NCBI RefSeq assembly: GCF_020536995.1
Contig: NC_068358.1
Location: forward strand, 1,772,224 to 1,836,223
DNA length: 64,000 bases
Source: Dreissena polymorpha
Taxonomy: Eukaryota; Mollusca; Bivalvia; Myida; Dreissenidae
Direction of reading: 5' to 3'
Part shown: positions 1 through 12,045 of the stretch, piece by piece
Layout of the letters: each line of letters begins with the position of its first letter
Position numbering within the stretch: the first letter of the stretch is position 1
The notes under the pieces: model-generated
Told to the model about the DNA's origin: nothing
What the model saw: only the letters and a program-made list of their open reading frames with translations
The model's database searches: none
Position numbers and translations under genes: made by a program

Positions 1-810
1 ACATAAAGAAACTTTCTTTCATGCTTGTAGGCATTTTTGAGTACTCGGAAGTAAATTTTATAATAAAAATTGAAGTACGAAGATCATCCAAAGAGACCAT
101 GTTTCCTGGATGAACAATAAACATTCTACAATGTTTTGTATTTTTAATAGTTTGTTGTTTTGGCCAACTTGTCCGGGCTTTGGTCTAGTGAACAGTACTT
201 GACAGTCGCCTGGTAGGGATTGACAATAAAAGGAAAATGTTAAATCTCATGGGAGAGAATAACATGAAAGCTGGGCCATGTTGTTCAACAGTCTCTGTCT
301 CGAATTTATTATCACTTACAAATAAATCGAAGACAAAGTCTTCATTGATTGTCACAAATAGATGCTCACCCATGTCAAATATTTCGTTACCCAATGGGCT
401 ATATTGATCTTAAGCAACATTTCCAACAACGCATTTCATCCTTTACCATAAGAGCTTCGCATTTAGCAACTGTGTTTACTTCTTTGCTTTTACATTGTGA
501 AATAACCTTCACAAATGATGACACTTATATAATATATGCGTCCAAATTCATACCAAGAATAGTAGAGCCTTCATCTTGACTGCCAACTGTGTGTATAACG
601 TGATAAAATGACTTATTATCGATGGGTAAACGTATTTTGTTGTCTCAATAAAAATATGTGTGTTTTTTAATGTCGAAAGTTAACAATTCTTTCAGTAACA
701 CGTCTTCCATTACCACACATAATTATAACGAGATCGCTTCAATTATCTGCCCCTCATTATAATGGGTATGTAATGTATCAAAGAAACAATCATCCAAACG
801 TGTACACTGG
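1..810 (-). pseudogene. cGAS-like receptor / Mab-21-like copy D, 5' part, cut by window edge
   Basis: Decayed N-terminal part of the gene family whose intact member is at 40.2-42.5 kb. On the minus strand one sees the counterpart of the start region near 760-810, the nucleotidyltransferase core around 450-590 (the text for 'VEGS..T' and 'facing SD' positions is recognisable in DNA), the 'QHGPA' segment near 270, and near 1-60 the counterpart of the stretch just before the 'WRMS' motif of the intact protein. The frame is lost several times, so it is not translatable as a whole. The rest lies left of the window. About 110 bp upstream of the start (850-960) also matches the intact copy. A functional gene is very unlikely; the missing part cannot be judged. 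Confidence 0.75.
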
Positions 811-964
811 AGCATAATTTTTCCATTAATCATTTATTTTATCTTCATTTTCTTACAAAATTGATACGCATATATCCATTTCAAAGTCGGAGTTTCGTTT
901 TGAAAGCCGGTGAAAAAGCAGTATATTTTCTGATTGAGTATAAGTATTGATTTGTAACTAAAAT

Positions 965-1390
965 TAGGCAATTTGTGTTTAAAAACAGTGAACGACTTGC
1001 ACTAATTATTGTTTAAGCTATTAATATAAAGTTAAGTAGAACATAGGACCGCTTAGTTATTTTAAACTCTTATTTTTCGCCACCAATGTATCGAAAGCCT
1101 TACCCCTCTTTTTTAGAAACGTGCGCATTTAAAATTTGGACGACTCCTACATGTTCACCTGACGCAATTAGCAAAATTATCATAAATTCTCACATGGTAT
1201 ATTTAATATGTGTTTGCCTCGGTAAATTATCGATTTTCATCAATGAGTGGTTACAGAAGTTAGAATTTACTTGTTTGGTGCCACCATAAACAATAGTTAC
1301 TAACAAAATAAGGATTTGACACACAGTTTTGTATATTGTGCATCTGAGGACTTCGAATACATTTCTTGCTTAACATGTACTCTCATTTTT
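965..1390. other. Intergenic, nothing recognised
   Basis: AT-rich sequence between the receptor fragment and the AT-microsatellite element. Short open frames exist, but none has codon structure, splice signals or a motif I can recognise. Confidence 0.5.
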
Positions 1391-1831
<441 letters not shown>

Positions 1832-2039
1832 TCAATTCAACGAATTTGCTTGTTTCTTTAAATTTCTACATCAAATACTATATAGTTTCTAACAAAATGA
1901 GGACTCAACACATAATTCTATATGTTGTGAATGTGAGGACTTCAAATACAAGTATAATCTTTTTATATTTCATGGTTTAATTATTTTCTTTATAACTTCA
2001 TATACAGATTCGTAAATGGAAGTTGTGATAAAGCATTCC

Positions 2040-2147
2040 TAGTTTTCTTGTGATGCAGGATAGTTTTTTGCCATGCACTCAGGCATATTGAGAGGGATGA
2101 CGAAATTCTTTATAACTATGGCATAGGACCTTATCCTTGGAGAAAAA
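2040..2147 (+). pseudogene. Fragment of a KMT5A-like SET domain (C-terminal motif)
   Basis: A short open stretch encodes HIERDDEILYNYGIGPYPW followed by RKK. This matches the end of a SET domain: the acidic-hydrophobic 'EEI.YNYG' strand that forms the pseudoknot near the SAM and lysine sites, and the 'PWR' end typical of KMT5A (SETD8)-like histone H4K20 methyltransferases. The preceding 'FCHALRHIE' fits the strand before it. Immediately upstream the frame holds a stop and no SET N-flank is nearby. Downstream the sequence runs straight into a dispersed repeat at about 2150. It is a stranded exon piece; a fragment of the same family lies on the opposite strand at 11.8-12.05 kb. Confidence 0.6.
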
Positions 2148-2149
2148 AG

Positions 2150-2510
2150 CTATTTTTAGCTCGACTATTATATATGAAATATATATAAGTGGAGCTATCC
2201 TACTCACGTTGGCGTTAGCGTTAGCATGCAAATGTTGAAGTTTGCGTACTACCCCAAATATTTCCTATGTCCCTTGACATATTGCTTTCATATGTTGCAT
2301 ACTTCTTTACCAACATGACCCCAACCTATAAACAAGAGCAGACAACTGTATCAAGCATTTGACCGAATTATGGCCCCTTTTATACTTAGAATATGCATAT
2401 TATTGATAAATCTATGTTAAAGTTTGCGTACTACCCCGAATATTTCCAATGTCCTTTGACATATTGCTTTTATATTTTGCATACTTCTTAACTTACATGA
2501 GCGTATTACA
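2150..2510. repeat. Dispersed mollusc repeat with two internal units of about 180 bp
   Basis: It begins 'tagctcgactattatatatg' and contains the phrase 'agtttgcgtactacccc' twice (about 2240 and 2419), each followed by 'aatgtcc/tatgtcc.ttgacatattgctt'. The two units are clear direct repeats with some divergence. I recall this sequence as abundant in bivalves; no coding content. Confidence 0.6.
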
Positions 2511-2668
2511 TGTCGACATGTCTACATGTAATTAAAAATAAGTTAAAACATGTAAATATACATATTCATTTGCAATGTTGATAAGCAAGCTTTTAACAGA
2601 CGCTTAATATATCCTTATGTATGTTGGTTTGGTGGCTGCTTTCTGACATCTTATTGGCGTATAAGCAG

Positions 2669-2853
2669 GTTTGAAGGACGCAACACAACACGACGATGGC
2701 TCCGATCCTAAACGTTTTCTAGCGCGTCTATACAGCACCTGCAGAGATAACGATGCCAAAGATGTGTTTCTACGGCGTTTAATACGCACTCTCTTCAGTG
2801 CCTCTTGGAAAAGTCATATTCAATTATTTGAAAGGCGACCCTATTTGAAATAA
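2669..2853 (+). CDS. Unrecognised orphan exon-like segment
   Basis: After an acceptor-like 'ataagcag' (2661-2668) an open frame of 61 codons runs to a TAA at 2851. The product is polar and basic: it begins with an acidic-His stretch (DATQHDDGSDPKRF), then 'FLARLYSTCRDNDAKDVFLRR' spans an amphipathic helix-like region (about residues 15-40). GC and codon use are higher than in the flanks, which suggests former or present coding sequence, probably a terminal exon. I do not recognise the family. No upstream exon could be joined with confidence. It could also be a chance open frame on a GC-richer island. Confidence 0.35.
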
Positions 2854-2989
2854 GGTCAAAGAAATCGCGGCGACATGGCGTTCTGTGCCTAGTCACTGCG
2901 CCAAACGTTGACGAATGCATAACGAGCACCTTTGCGTTCTGTGTATATCTTAGAGGATAATGCTGAAACTGGGATGTAATGGTTCAGCG

Positions 2990-3290
2990 ATATTAAGAGA
3001 GCTATTTCATTAGTGATAGTAAATACGCGAGTACGAGATAGTTATCACGTGCACACACTAAAGTTATTATGTGCGTTACGCTATTATAACGTGCGCTCTT
3101 GATAGTATTACATACGCAGGCGATAGTGTTGATCATCTTCGCAATAAAATTATGAGAGCACGCTACTATGTGGGAATGATATAACTAATACGTGCGCATG
3201 CGATAGCTATTACGTGTGCTCGTAACAGTGATAACGTTTGCATGCGATAGCTATTAGATGCACACGTGATAGCTGATCAATGAGAATAGG
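2990..3290. repeat. Degenerate minisatellite with CACGTG-like palindromic units
   Basis: Loose tandem recurrence of 'GATAGCTATTACGTGYGCAYG', for example near 3035, 3120, 3193, 3219 and 3245. Unit spacing varies between about 20 and 50 bp, and units contain ACGTG/CACGT cores. Strongly diverged, so an old array. Confidence 0.6.
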
Positions 3291-3299
3291 TGTCTGATT

Positions 3300-4896
3300 A
3301 TTCGTTAATTTTTACTTAAGCTTTAGAAGTATTTATAAAATGATTGCTTATCACATAGGGTACGATTTTATTAACAAAAGATTTAACTTCATAATTGTAA
3401 AGAATTGTTTATGTGACACTTCGAGTGCACAGGACATCATTTGCAGTAGTACATCGTTTTGAATAAAATATATATATCGAAAAAATCGATTATCTTTAAT
3501 GACACTGTAGTTGCGTATAGTTTTCATTTACACGGTTATTATAATAGTAAAATTCAAGTTCGACTGCAGACGTCTATCGCAAAACGGACCTTATGATTAT
3601 GTTTTCCTTACGATACAAATTTTAAAACGTCTCTATATTTGAAGTACCCGTTAATTATATTAAAGATATGCAATCAATTAAATGTAAATGATAGATTTGA
3701 AAATATCTGGCATTCAGCGAGTGGCCTTCATTAATAAACTTAACAGACTGCATCGTCGAATGAGCAACAAACTGTGCAAGATATATATTTACATTAATAT
3801 ACAATATAAACTTAATCCGTAATAACTCGTTACAATTAGTAACTGTATTTATTCTTGTTTTTCAGATACATGTAAATTTTTCGATTTTATATATTAATCA
3901 GTAGAGTGCAATAATTGTCAAATAGCCAAATAATATCAATCTGTAATTCAATTATATCCACAACTGTATAGAAATAGTGTATAAGTGTAAAAAAAAGACA
4001 GAATAGCCAAAACATCAATTATTATTCAACTAAAACCGTTTTTATTAAATATTAATTTATTGACAGTTGAATCACTTGAATTCGAATGAACAAACATTTT
4101 GCGCAATACATATGAAATTGTGAAAACTAGCCCAGGAAGTAATACTTACGACAAGAGATTTTAAGTTTAAAAAAAATAGACAATGTTAATCTACGATATC
4201 TGATTCATTTTAAACAGTAACTTTATACTACATATAGCAAAATGATTTGAAAAGTACACTGTATTTTGTAACAGCTTATAACATATCGTTTATTCTTATG
4301 AGTTTATTCTTATGATCAAAATTAATAAGGAGATATTTCAATAATATGTATATGCAATGTTAAGATGAAGTTTGAAAATTTAATAATACATTTTTGGGAG
4401 ATATTTGCATAAACTAAGACCTGATTTAAGATTTATTTCAAGTAAGAACACAAATACGTTAACACCCAGGATGGGGTTCAATAAAATGAAAAGTCAATTA
4501 GATAAAAGAATCGAAGCACATATACTTAACAATTAGTTCAGGGTCAGCATATAGACACGAGATTAAAAGTACCCACACATGGTCATCAAACAGCACAGAT
4601 AAAGGGTTACCTATTTGCGTAGGATACACAAGTTATGGTACTGACAAATATAACGGGATTACCTATACCAATATAAATTGATTAGATTTTAGTATATTTG
4701 CCAAGCAAGTAAATACATGAAAAATTGTTCTTTCTAGAATATTCTGACGAATCAACCAATGAATAATAAGCACACTAGCTAAGGACCTTGGTGACCAATG
4801 GGAATTACAAGTAGATTTTATGTAAATTAACCTGGGGATAACATGCAGTGTTTTAGTTAGTAGAGAAATCTGCGGTTAGATTTGAAAAGAGTTTGG
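3300..4896. other. Intergenic AT-rich, nothing recognised
   Basis: No open frame above 60 codons with coding character, no motif and no clear repeat. Runs of A and T are frequent. Confidence 0.5.
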
Positions 4897-4898
4897 AG

Positions 4899-4955
4899 AA
4901 ATGGCACGTCTTCTTGACGAGGCGGCCATGTTGGCTGCCGCGCTGTAAAATTGTA
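4899..4955 (+). promoter_or_regulatory. Small GC-rich island with YY1-like site and a 15-codon open frame
   Basis: In otherwise AT-rich DNA a short island carries GGCGGCCATGTTGG, close to the YY1 consensus GCCATnTTG, overlapping a short frame from an ATG at 4901 (context gagaaATGG) to a TAA at 4946. This is what a promoter-proximal or 5' leader region can look like, but no downstream coding exon was found, so the reading is weak. Confidence 0.2.
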
Positions 4956-5433
4956 TTTCGTGTACATTAGCAAGCGTTGTGTTAAAAGAAATATTCGACA
5001 TAAATAAATCACGATGAAATCAGACATGAACTTTGGTTGTTACTGTGTGTTATCAACGAACAATGTGTAATTACGAGACAATTTGCTAAATAACTAACTT
5101 GGTAAAAACAGCAGCTAAACTGAACAGTCGTTAAACATAAGCTACTCAAAGAAGTCACTGATCAGAATCGGGACATAATTTTGCGCACACATTTAGTAAT
5201 TAAGTTTCATATTGTGTTTTTTAATGAGGCCAGCAGTAGTTGTACACAATATTTGATTCACACAATTTCATAGTTGAGGAGGTAATTTTACATTATGTAT
5301 TTATTAAAGCAGTCAACAAAGCCTCATCCTTGAAAAGAAGCAATTTAGTGCCATCACACTGGCATAAGGCAACAACACATTTTGTTTTTGTTTAGATTTT
5401 TCAGTCATAATACAGTTTTGTTAAAATGTTTTA
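4956..5433. other. Intergenic, nothing recognised
   Basis: AT-rich sequence without recognisable motifs or coding character. Confidence 0.5.
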
Positions 5434-5667
5434 TCACTGTCCATGAGATGAATTGCAAGTCTTCAACTTGAGGTATAATCTCTGCACACTGATGTATTCC
5501 AGAAAGTAGGCTTTAAGGAGGTCGCATTTAGTGCTGCTAAAGATGGGGAACTGATCATGTGAGTCAGTGGTTCCCATCTCCAGGGCGTCTGGCCTTCTCA
5601 TAAGCGCTTGCAGTGACTTGGGCGCTACCAATAGAGCCGACTGAATGGTGAGCACCTGTTCCAGCAA
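5434..5667 (-). CDS. Exon-like open segment, possibly paralogous to the 8.4-kb segment
   Basis: The minus strand is open for 77 codons and reads '..SLQALMRRPDALEMG..DSHDQFPIF..', more GC-rich than its surroundings. At DNA level the GGCCAGA..GAGATG..CTCA part resembles the minus strand of 8390-8480, whose frame contains 'LFVRGQIIRDVIESHEV'; a third, shorter echo (GCCCTGGAGATGGGAACC) lies near 6385. This points to a duplicated exon in a minus-strand gene or pseudogene. Family not recognised. No firm splice sites. Confidence 0.25.
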   Translation of the reverse strand: MLEQVLTIQSALLVAPKSLQALMRRPDALEMGTTDSHDQFPIFSSTKCDLLKAYFLEYISVQRLYLKLKTCNSSHGQ

Positions 5668-6096
5668 GGTTCAAGAGCACTGCACATGAACACTGACAAA
5701 ATACTTCATGAAAATCACTTTTTTTCAGTATTTGCCTTATATTAAGACACTCAAGATATGAATATCAGATTTTGTAGTAGAAACAAAGATGCACATTGTT
5801 GAAAACAAACCCTTTTCTTTTTAAAGCAAAAAAGGGCATTAATTATAATTAATTGCCAGGACAAAGTGATGGGCCTTTTTTGTAGCGTTTAGCTAATTAT
5901 GGTGTCTTAATACTTATGATAAATCACATAAAGTAAAAATACATATAAATATTGCGTATGTGTGTGTGTGTTAGAGAAAATCATAAAAAAAACTTAATAT
6001 ATATTTTAATATAAACATTATATATTATACACTATGACAACACATACAATTCTTTGTATAAGTTATATGTACATTATGCGAGTTGCTGCTGATATG
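5668..6096. other. Intergenic, nothing recognised
   Basis: Short (TG)n near 5957-5970 and AT-rich sequence only. Confidence 0.5.
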
Positions 6097-6170
6097 GGAT
6101 CCCCACCAGGATTTGAACCTGGATTTCCTCTCCATATGAAAAGGTGTGTTTGCTTACACTATAAGGATTT
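6097..6170 (-). tRNA. tRNA-like sequence, probably a pseudo-tRNA or SINE head
   Basis: Read on the minus strand, 74 nt fold as a cloverleaf. The acceptor ATCCTTA pairs with TGGGGAT (two G-U pairs). A 4-bp D stem GTGT/ACAC is followed by an anticodon stem CCTTT/AGAGG. The T arm is a perfect CCAGG-TTCAAAT-CCTGG, giving a good B box (GGTTCAAATCC). The anticodon loop is 8 nt instead of 7 and the D loop lacks the conserved GG, and the A box is poor. These defects argue for a dead tRNA or the head of a degenerated SINE. Which amino acid it once served cannot be stated; CAT is one possible anticodon. Confidence 0.4.
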
Positions 6171-8375
6171 TTCCAGTAACAGCAATATTGCTTACAATTA
6201 TTTCTGTCAACTACATTAACTATTTCCATTAGTCTTGATACATAAATGTGTAAATACTTGTTTGAAGCTCTTTTAAACAAAATTCATTCTTCATCTGCTT
6301 TTGAAGGCAGATGTCACTTTATTTATAACATGTACCATAAGGGCTCGCCTTTAGAGCTGCCCTGGATCAGGATCTCGTGTGGGTTCCCATCTCCAGGGCA
6401 ACTGACCTTTTTACACTACACATTTTTGTTAAAGAAACAATTAAATGCATTTCTTATGTTAATTGATTATTGTTCCGGATTGAAAATCACAGCAGATAGC
6501 CTAGCAGCGTGTTGCAAATTTGTCGTATTTATTTACATGTGTTGGTACAGCTAAGGCAGTAAGAAACTGCAACAAATAAAACAAAACAAATACTTAAATA
6601 ACTGCCAATGCTAGAGAACTACAATTGTATGTTTCTTATACTAGGATAGTAACAGAAATAACTCAACATGACACTAAGTTTGTGCAGCATAAAATATTGA
6701 GATCTATATGACTTTTCAATATTCATATACAATCAGAGTTGTAACACTTTACGAGAATAATAGTTGGATTACTTGTACTGTACGAAATATCACTTTTTAA
6801 TTAATATAACATGCATTAAAGTATCTCCAATAATTTAAACACAACACTTTGAAATTTAATTGACTAGATTGACATGAACAGACACTAAATAGTGTTGTGG
6901 AACAGTCATTTTCTATCAAATTATCAATAAAATTGCTACAACCATAGCGCTTCACAGTTTCCAACTATAGTATAACAATGTACATCAAACAGATACAACA
7001 AACAGATAAAGTCAAATACATGTACATGTGTACAAAGAACACGTGCTTGGAAAGCGAAATCATTTTATCCCAAATTTCTTCAAGAAAGAATAATGTACAC
7101 AAAAATTATTTAGCTTAATAATAAAATTAACAATAATGTTACAGATATTAACACTTACATTATTCTTTTCAAAGGTTCCATGATAACTTAATTAAGAATA
7201 CATCATAATTTACATTGGCTAAATGCTGTTACTGATGACACAGGGGAAAACAATTGAAAAGTTTCAACAACTAAACAGTTGCATGTACTCGTCACTATAT
7301 ACCTAGCAAGCAGTAAAGGTGTGCTGGTTTATATTCGTCGGCTGAATGCCCGTTTCTTACATCACAAGCTGACTGTTGACTATCATCTTCAGTATGTAGC
7401 TGTAGCCTTGGGAAATCATTGGTGGTTGAACCCGAGAAGTGAGCACACAACTACTCCAGCAGGGAATCCCGATACCTGTTACAAGTCAAGCCAGGTGGCT
7501 GTACAAAGAAGATGGGGCAATGCACTTCTGTAATTGTTACAGTTAATGGTTTATACAATATAAACACAGCACTAATAACTGAAATCAAACACAGTTTGAA
7601 CTGGATATATATGTGTATATGCTTGCTTATTTGATATTAAATACTGATAGAGTTGTTAGTGTCCAAACATTTACAAATCAAAAATGAAATAATTTCATGT
7701 GATGGAACTCAAGGAATCATCTGTATCTGGGATGTCTTCTGTGCCTTGAAGCCACAATTAATCCAAGATTATTTATCTAAAACAAATTGCCAGTTATAAA
7801 GTATATGACAGATATACATAGAAGTAATTAATCATCTTAACGCTTAATACATTTTTAAACCAAACCAATGAACGTTTCTTATCAATACCTTATTACAGTA
7901 CATGAACTAACTACAAGAACAGAACACATATAAAATAGCAACAACTAATATGAATACCAAACATGTTAAAACATATTTAAAAACTCAACATTGGAGTGTT
8001 TTGGACAAGTTCTTCTTCGGATAAAATAAGGAAAGTGAAGTATATGCATTTAATCATATAGTACTGTACATATTTTTCTAAAATATTTAACTAATTACAC
8101 GTAGTATTATCAAAACAAAAAAAATGCTTACACTATTTGTCTTGAATCATAAGAAACATTAAAAACATTTACAAACACATGTTCCATATAGGTGAAAGTA
8201 CAATAAAAACTGAGGTTGCAGTTCACTCTTATTAAAATATAATAACATTATGAACAGCTCAATTGAAAAATGGTGACATATGTACATATAACAAGTATTT
8301 ATTCATTTTGTTATAAAATGTACCTTGTGGGAATGATATGCCGCACTCTTTAAAAGGCAAACTATTGGCGGCTTG
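6171..8375. other. Intergenic, nothing firmly recognised
   Basis: AT-rich. A GC-richer patch at 7310-7535 is open for 84 codons on the plus strand ending '..RWGNALL', without recognised motif or splice context. An echo of the exon-like GAGATGGGAAC segment lies near 6385. Confidence 0.4.
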
Positions 8376-9838
8376 TCAGATCAGAGCCCAATCTTTGACA
8401 GCAGCTACCTCATGACTCTCAATCACATCTCTGATGATCTGGCCTCTGACAAAGAGCCGGAAGGCTGACTGGGCTAACCATGGCGACTTTACGCCGAATC
8501 ATACGTAGCTGCCCAGGGGGTAACCGATGGAATTTTGGATGCAGACTCACGACAGTACATGTAACAACATTACATTAGAAAACAGATTGATACACATACA
8601 TTAATTTTAAAATGTTAACATTGTGACTGTCACTGTCATCCAACTTGTGCAAGTGAGGTTGATCAACCAGTTCTAAAATAATAGAACTAGCTGGATGTAT
8701 ATGTAAACCTTTTTTCAACATGTTTCACACCAAAAAATAAATACCTTGCTCCATGCTGTTTTGCACCTCCATATGCTTGTCCCAAGTTCCAAAATCAGCG
8801 ACTGCATATGGCAAACTCGTCCTGAAGATTTGAACATTGGACTTTTAAGGGACATAGAAAATTAGAATTTATACAAATGACCAAATGTTCATCAGTATTG
8901 TGTGAATAAAAACTGATATCCAATTTTGCTGACCCCAAATAAGGACAGTGTGAACTTATACTCAGAACAGTGTAACCTACAAATGGGAACATGTAGAAAC
9001 ACAATGTAAATAATGACATGTATATTCATATTTGTAAATAGAATTAAAACTGTAGATATTGTATTCTTTTGATAAAGGTAATTTAGGACAAAACATCAAA
9101 GCAAACCATCAGTATTTTTGGTTTCGAGTAATCATTCATATATGTAGCAGTAGTCAGCACTAAGAACAAAATTGTGCTTGAAGTCAACGGGCAAAAAAAA
9201 TCAACATTATTCATTAATAAGTTTACTACTGCTTTTCTTGATAACAATTATACATTTAGTTGTTGGTAAATATAAATTCCTTCTTCATTTAAATCTAACT
9301 TGTGAATGTGGGTTTTATGGACAAATTCCCTATCAACTGAACCGGCCTGAGGTACATGAAATCTTTTTTTTTCAAAAGGTTTCACATAAAAGAATACCTT
9401 GGTCCATGTAGTCAGTTCTGGATCTAGGCCATCTGGTTCAACATCTTAGTCATGGACACTGCAGTCATCAAGAACTGTATAATATAAAAAGTAATATCTA
9501 ATCTAATTAGGACAGTGTAAAGTCAAACTGAGGACAGTGTAACATTCGCATAGGGACATGCAGCAATGCAATGAGGTGTTGTTCTATGTGATCCATCCTG
9601 TTTAATTTAAGTGAATTTTTGAAAAACGGCCATTCTCACAGAAGGAAAAAAGCCCTGATTCAGCTATCTATGATGTATGTTGTTTTATCACCATGATCCA
9701 TACACATTATTGATACCTCAAAGTCCTCACTACTTTGAATATTGCAGACTGCCTGAGCTGGATAATGTAGTCAAGTGGCTTTTCCCAAGCTCCAACATCA
9801 GTGTATAAAGCAAACCTGTCCTGAAGATTTAAACATTT
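8376..9838 (-). CDS. Fragments of an unrecognised minus-strand gene in a tandemly duplicated block
   Basis: Three open, GC-richer minus-strand segments look like exons. (1) 9734-9838 reads 'NLQDRFALYTDVGAWEKPL' and onward, ending at AAA/GTAGTG. (2) 8745-8835 is homologous to it in DNA ('TCTTCAGGACRRGTTTGC', 'GGAACTTGGGA') and ends at AAG/GTATTT, but its homologous frame is shifted. (3) 8376-8498 reads 'AFRLFVRGQIIRDVI' and ends '..KDWALI' with a stop. Intervening text is duplicated too ('GGACAGTGTRAA..GGGACATG' at 8943-8990 and 9512-9565; a shortened copy of the donor region near 9395). So a unit of roughly 0.7 kb was duplicated at least once and partly decayed. No family recognised. Whether any transcript still uses these exons is open. 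Confidence 0.35.
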
Positions 9839-9924
9839 ATAATTAAAACACATAAAAATACTAATTAATGCTCATAAACTTAATGAAGAGCTTGAAAACT
9901 GTATAGATGTACAATTAATAAATT

Positions 9925-10165
9925 ATGCTGTAATAGCTTGCATAGTGAGTACTGTGTAGTGACTTGCATAGTATGTACTTGCTTGCATTGTGTGTAATGG
10001 GTAGTGACTTGTATTGTGTGTACTGGCTTGTTGCATAGTGAATACTGGGTAGTGACTTGTATAGTGTGTACTGGCTTGTTGCATAGTGAGTACTGTGTAG
10101 TGACTTGTATAGTGTGTACTGACTAGCATAGTGTGTACTGTGTAGTGACTTGCATGTACAAACAC
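9925..10165. repeat. Minisatellite related to the 12-15 kb satellite, opposite orientation
   Basis: Tandem units of about 27-48 bp built on TAGTGACTTGYATAGTGTG. The same core appears on the minus strand of the array at 12.2-15.2 kb, so the two arrays are inverted relatives about 2 kb apart. Open Tyr/Thr/His-rich frames across it are repeat artefacts. Confidence 0.85.
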
Positions 10166-11806
10166 TCATGCCACTAAAGCCTGTATTGTCATGAGTTATC
10201 ACTTTGGGATTTTGATAATCATTTTGATTTTTATGTTATTGTATGCACTATGAGATAATGCAAATTGGTGTTTTTTATTATTTTTTATTATCGGGACCAG
10301 TATATTCAGTATCAGACAAGTAGGTCTTGTGGACTATCCCCTTCCAACAGTAAAGGTCAATCCCTGCGCTAGACCATTCTATGGACGGATTTACTGATGG
10401 CCAACACAATCATTATGTGTCCTGCATCAAGATGTCAGGGGAATAAAAAAACTTTGTATAAATAAAACTGTAATTTTTAATGACTTAACTTTGTTTGCTA
10501 TCTATCAATATATGTAACATAGTAGCAAATATGACACAACAACTTAAATTTCTTTCTCACAAAATTACTTGAAGACTTTGATCACATTATAACTTCAATG
10601 TATTGTAGTTACATGTAGTTCAGGTTTAGATAATCAATATTTTACTTATGAAGTTTTGCTTAAGTGGTATCTCTATAAAACTTTCAACAGGGTATATCTT
10701 TTGCTGTAATTCAAAAGTATTAGAAGATCCTTGAAATGACTGCAAAAATAAATGAAATAATGTTATGCACACATACTTTTCTATCAAAAAGTATCGATTG
10801 ACCAATGAAAAACTGTTGCTATCTTCTCCAGTTCTTGTCTATTATCTCGATCTTCTATGTAATCGAGAATTGTTTACGTTTGCGTGTGACAGTATTACTC
10901 ATAGCCATTTTTGCGATGTATTTGGTGTACAGAGACAGAATGACCAGTAGCGAAATTTAACGATTTATATACCGGTATACTGCCATTATTACCTATGCAT
11001 TGACACTAAATATTTCTCTCTTAAGTGCTAAAACCAACCCAAGCTGTGTGCAAACAACACTGTCACTAATCTACTGTTTTTACGCTTCACTGCATGCCAT
11101 AGTAGGCCGTAAAATATAGGGTGTTACTAGCTAGAACCGATTTTTCTGCTTAAGTTAGCGAATTCTCATATTAAAACATGTCATTTAGTTTTCATGCTTG
11201 TCGGATTTTCGGAAGCCATAGCTGAAGTGTGATATATCGGTCAGCGCGATATACTGGTCTGCGATATATCAGCGTTGCAGTGTACTTTAAACAATCTTGG
11301 TAGAGTTCCACCAGACGATGTTTCATGCCAAATATCTAAGCCTTAGACCTTGCAGTTTTTTAGATTTTTTTCCTTTCGGTTGGCATGGCAACCAGATGTA
11401 TGCATGAGATGCAATTCTTTGAAGAATTTTCATGCCAGGAACACTCTTGCCAATTAACATCAAGACTGGCCCATCGGTTTAGTTGGAGATGTCCTTTACA
11501 TTTAAGTAAAAATGTTGACACACAACCCACGACGACGGAAAAAGACAGGCCATAATAGCATAGAAAAGCTATAAAAAAATACAGTTTTTTTACAATTGGG
11601 AAATTTGGGGTAAGAATTGGGAAAAACTATACATATTTGGCATTGGGAAAGGGTCCGACTATCGAACCCATGAAGGCAGTAGAAACAGGCTTTAGGCAAT
11701 TCATCAGGCAGTAAGAGGACGGCCAAATTTCGGGACAGACGGATCATCTAGTAGTGGGGGTGTAAAAAGGGCCATTTAGAGGAAACAATTCTTTATTAAT
11801 AAGTAC
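10166..11806. other. Intergenic, nothing firmly recognised
   Basis: AT-rich sequence. 11.05-11.46 kb and 11.5-11.76 kb have the look of old dispersed repeats ('gggaaatttgggg', 'ttgggaaagggtcc') but no ends could be found. No coding evidence. Confidence 0.4.
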
Positions 11807-12045
11807 CTTTTGCCTCCATGGATATGGTTCTGCACCATAATTATACACAACTTCTTCTCTGCACGAGAGATGATGCTGGCACAGTCAACTGAGGCATCTG
11901 ACCAGTGGCAGAATGTCACGGGGGGCAATGAACAAAATAAAAGCTTGATAGACCCTCTTCCTCAAAGCACTGCACTTTGCAAATGCGGTGGGTGGAGTCA
12001 TTTACAAGCCTTCCAAAACTGCCATCTTCTGTAGTTCCATCAAAC
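11807..12045 (-). pseudogene. KMT5A-like SET-domain exon, frame-disrupted
   Basis: The minus strand begins 'FDGTTEDGSFGRLVNDS', the SET motif with the conserved N before the SAM/pseudoknot region ('GRL.N.S' in KMT5A). Near its other end, in a different frame, it reads 'EEVVYNYGAEPYPWRQK', the 'YNYG..PWR' SET end. Between the two the frame changes and a stop intervenes. The segment ends with a good donor (CAAAAG/GTACTT at 11807). Spacing between the motifs fits one SET exon of this family. The family methylates lysine, classically histone H4 K20; bivalves hold many KMT5A-like copies. This one looks non-functional as a single exon. Confidence 0.65.

Noticed and set aside
9915-10202. 95-codon minus-strand frame rich in Tyr, Thr, His and Ser
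   Set aside because: Product of the TAGTGACTTG minisatellite.
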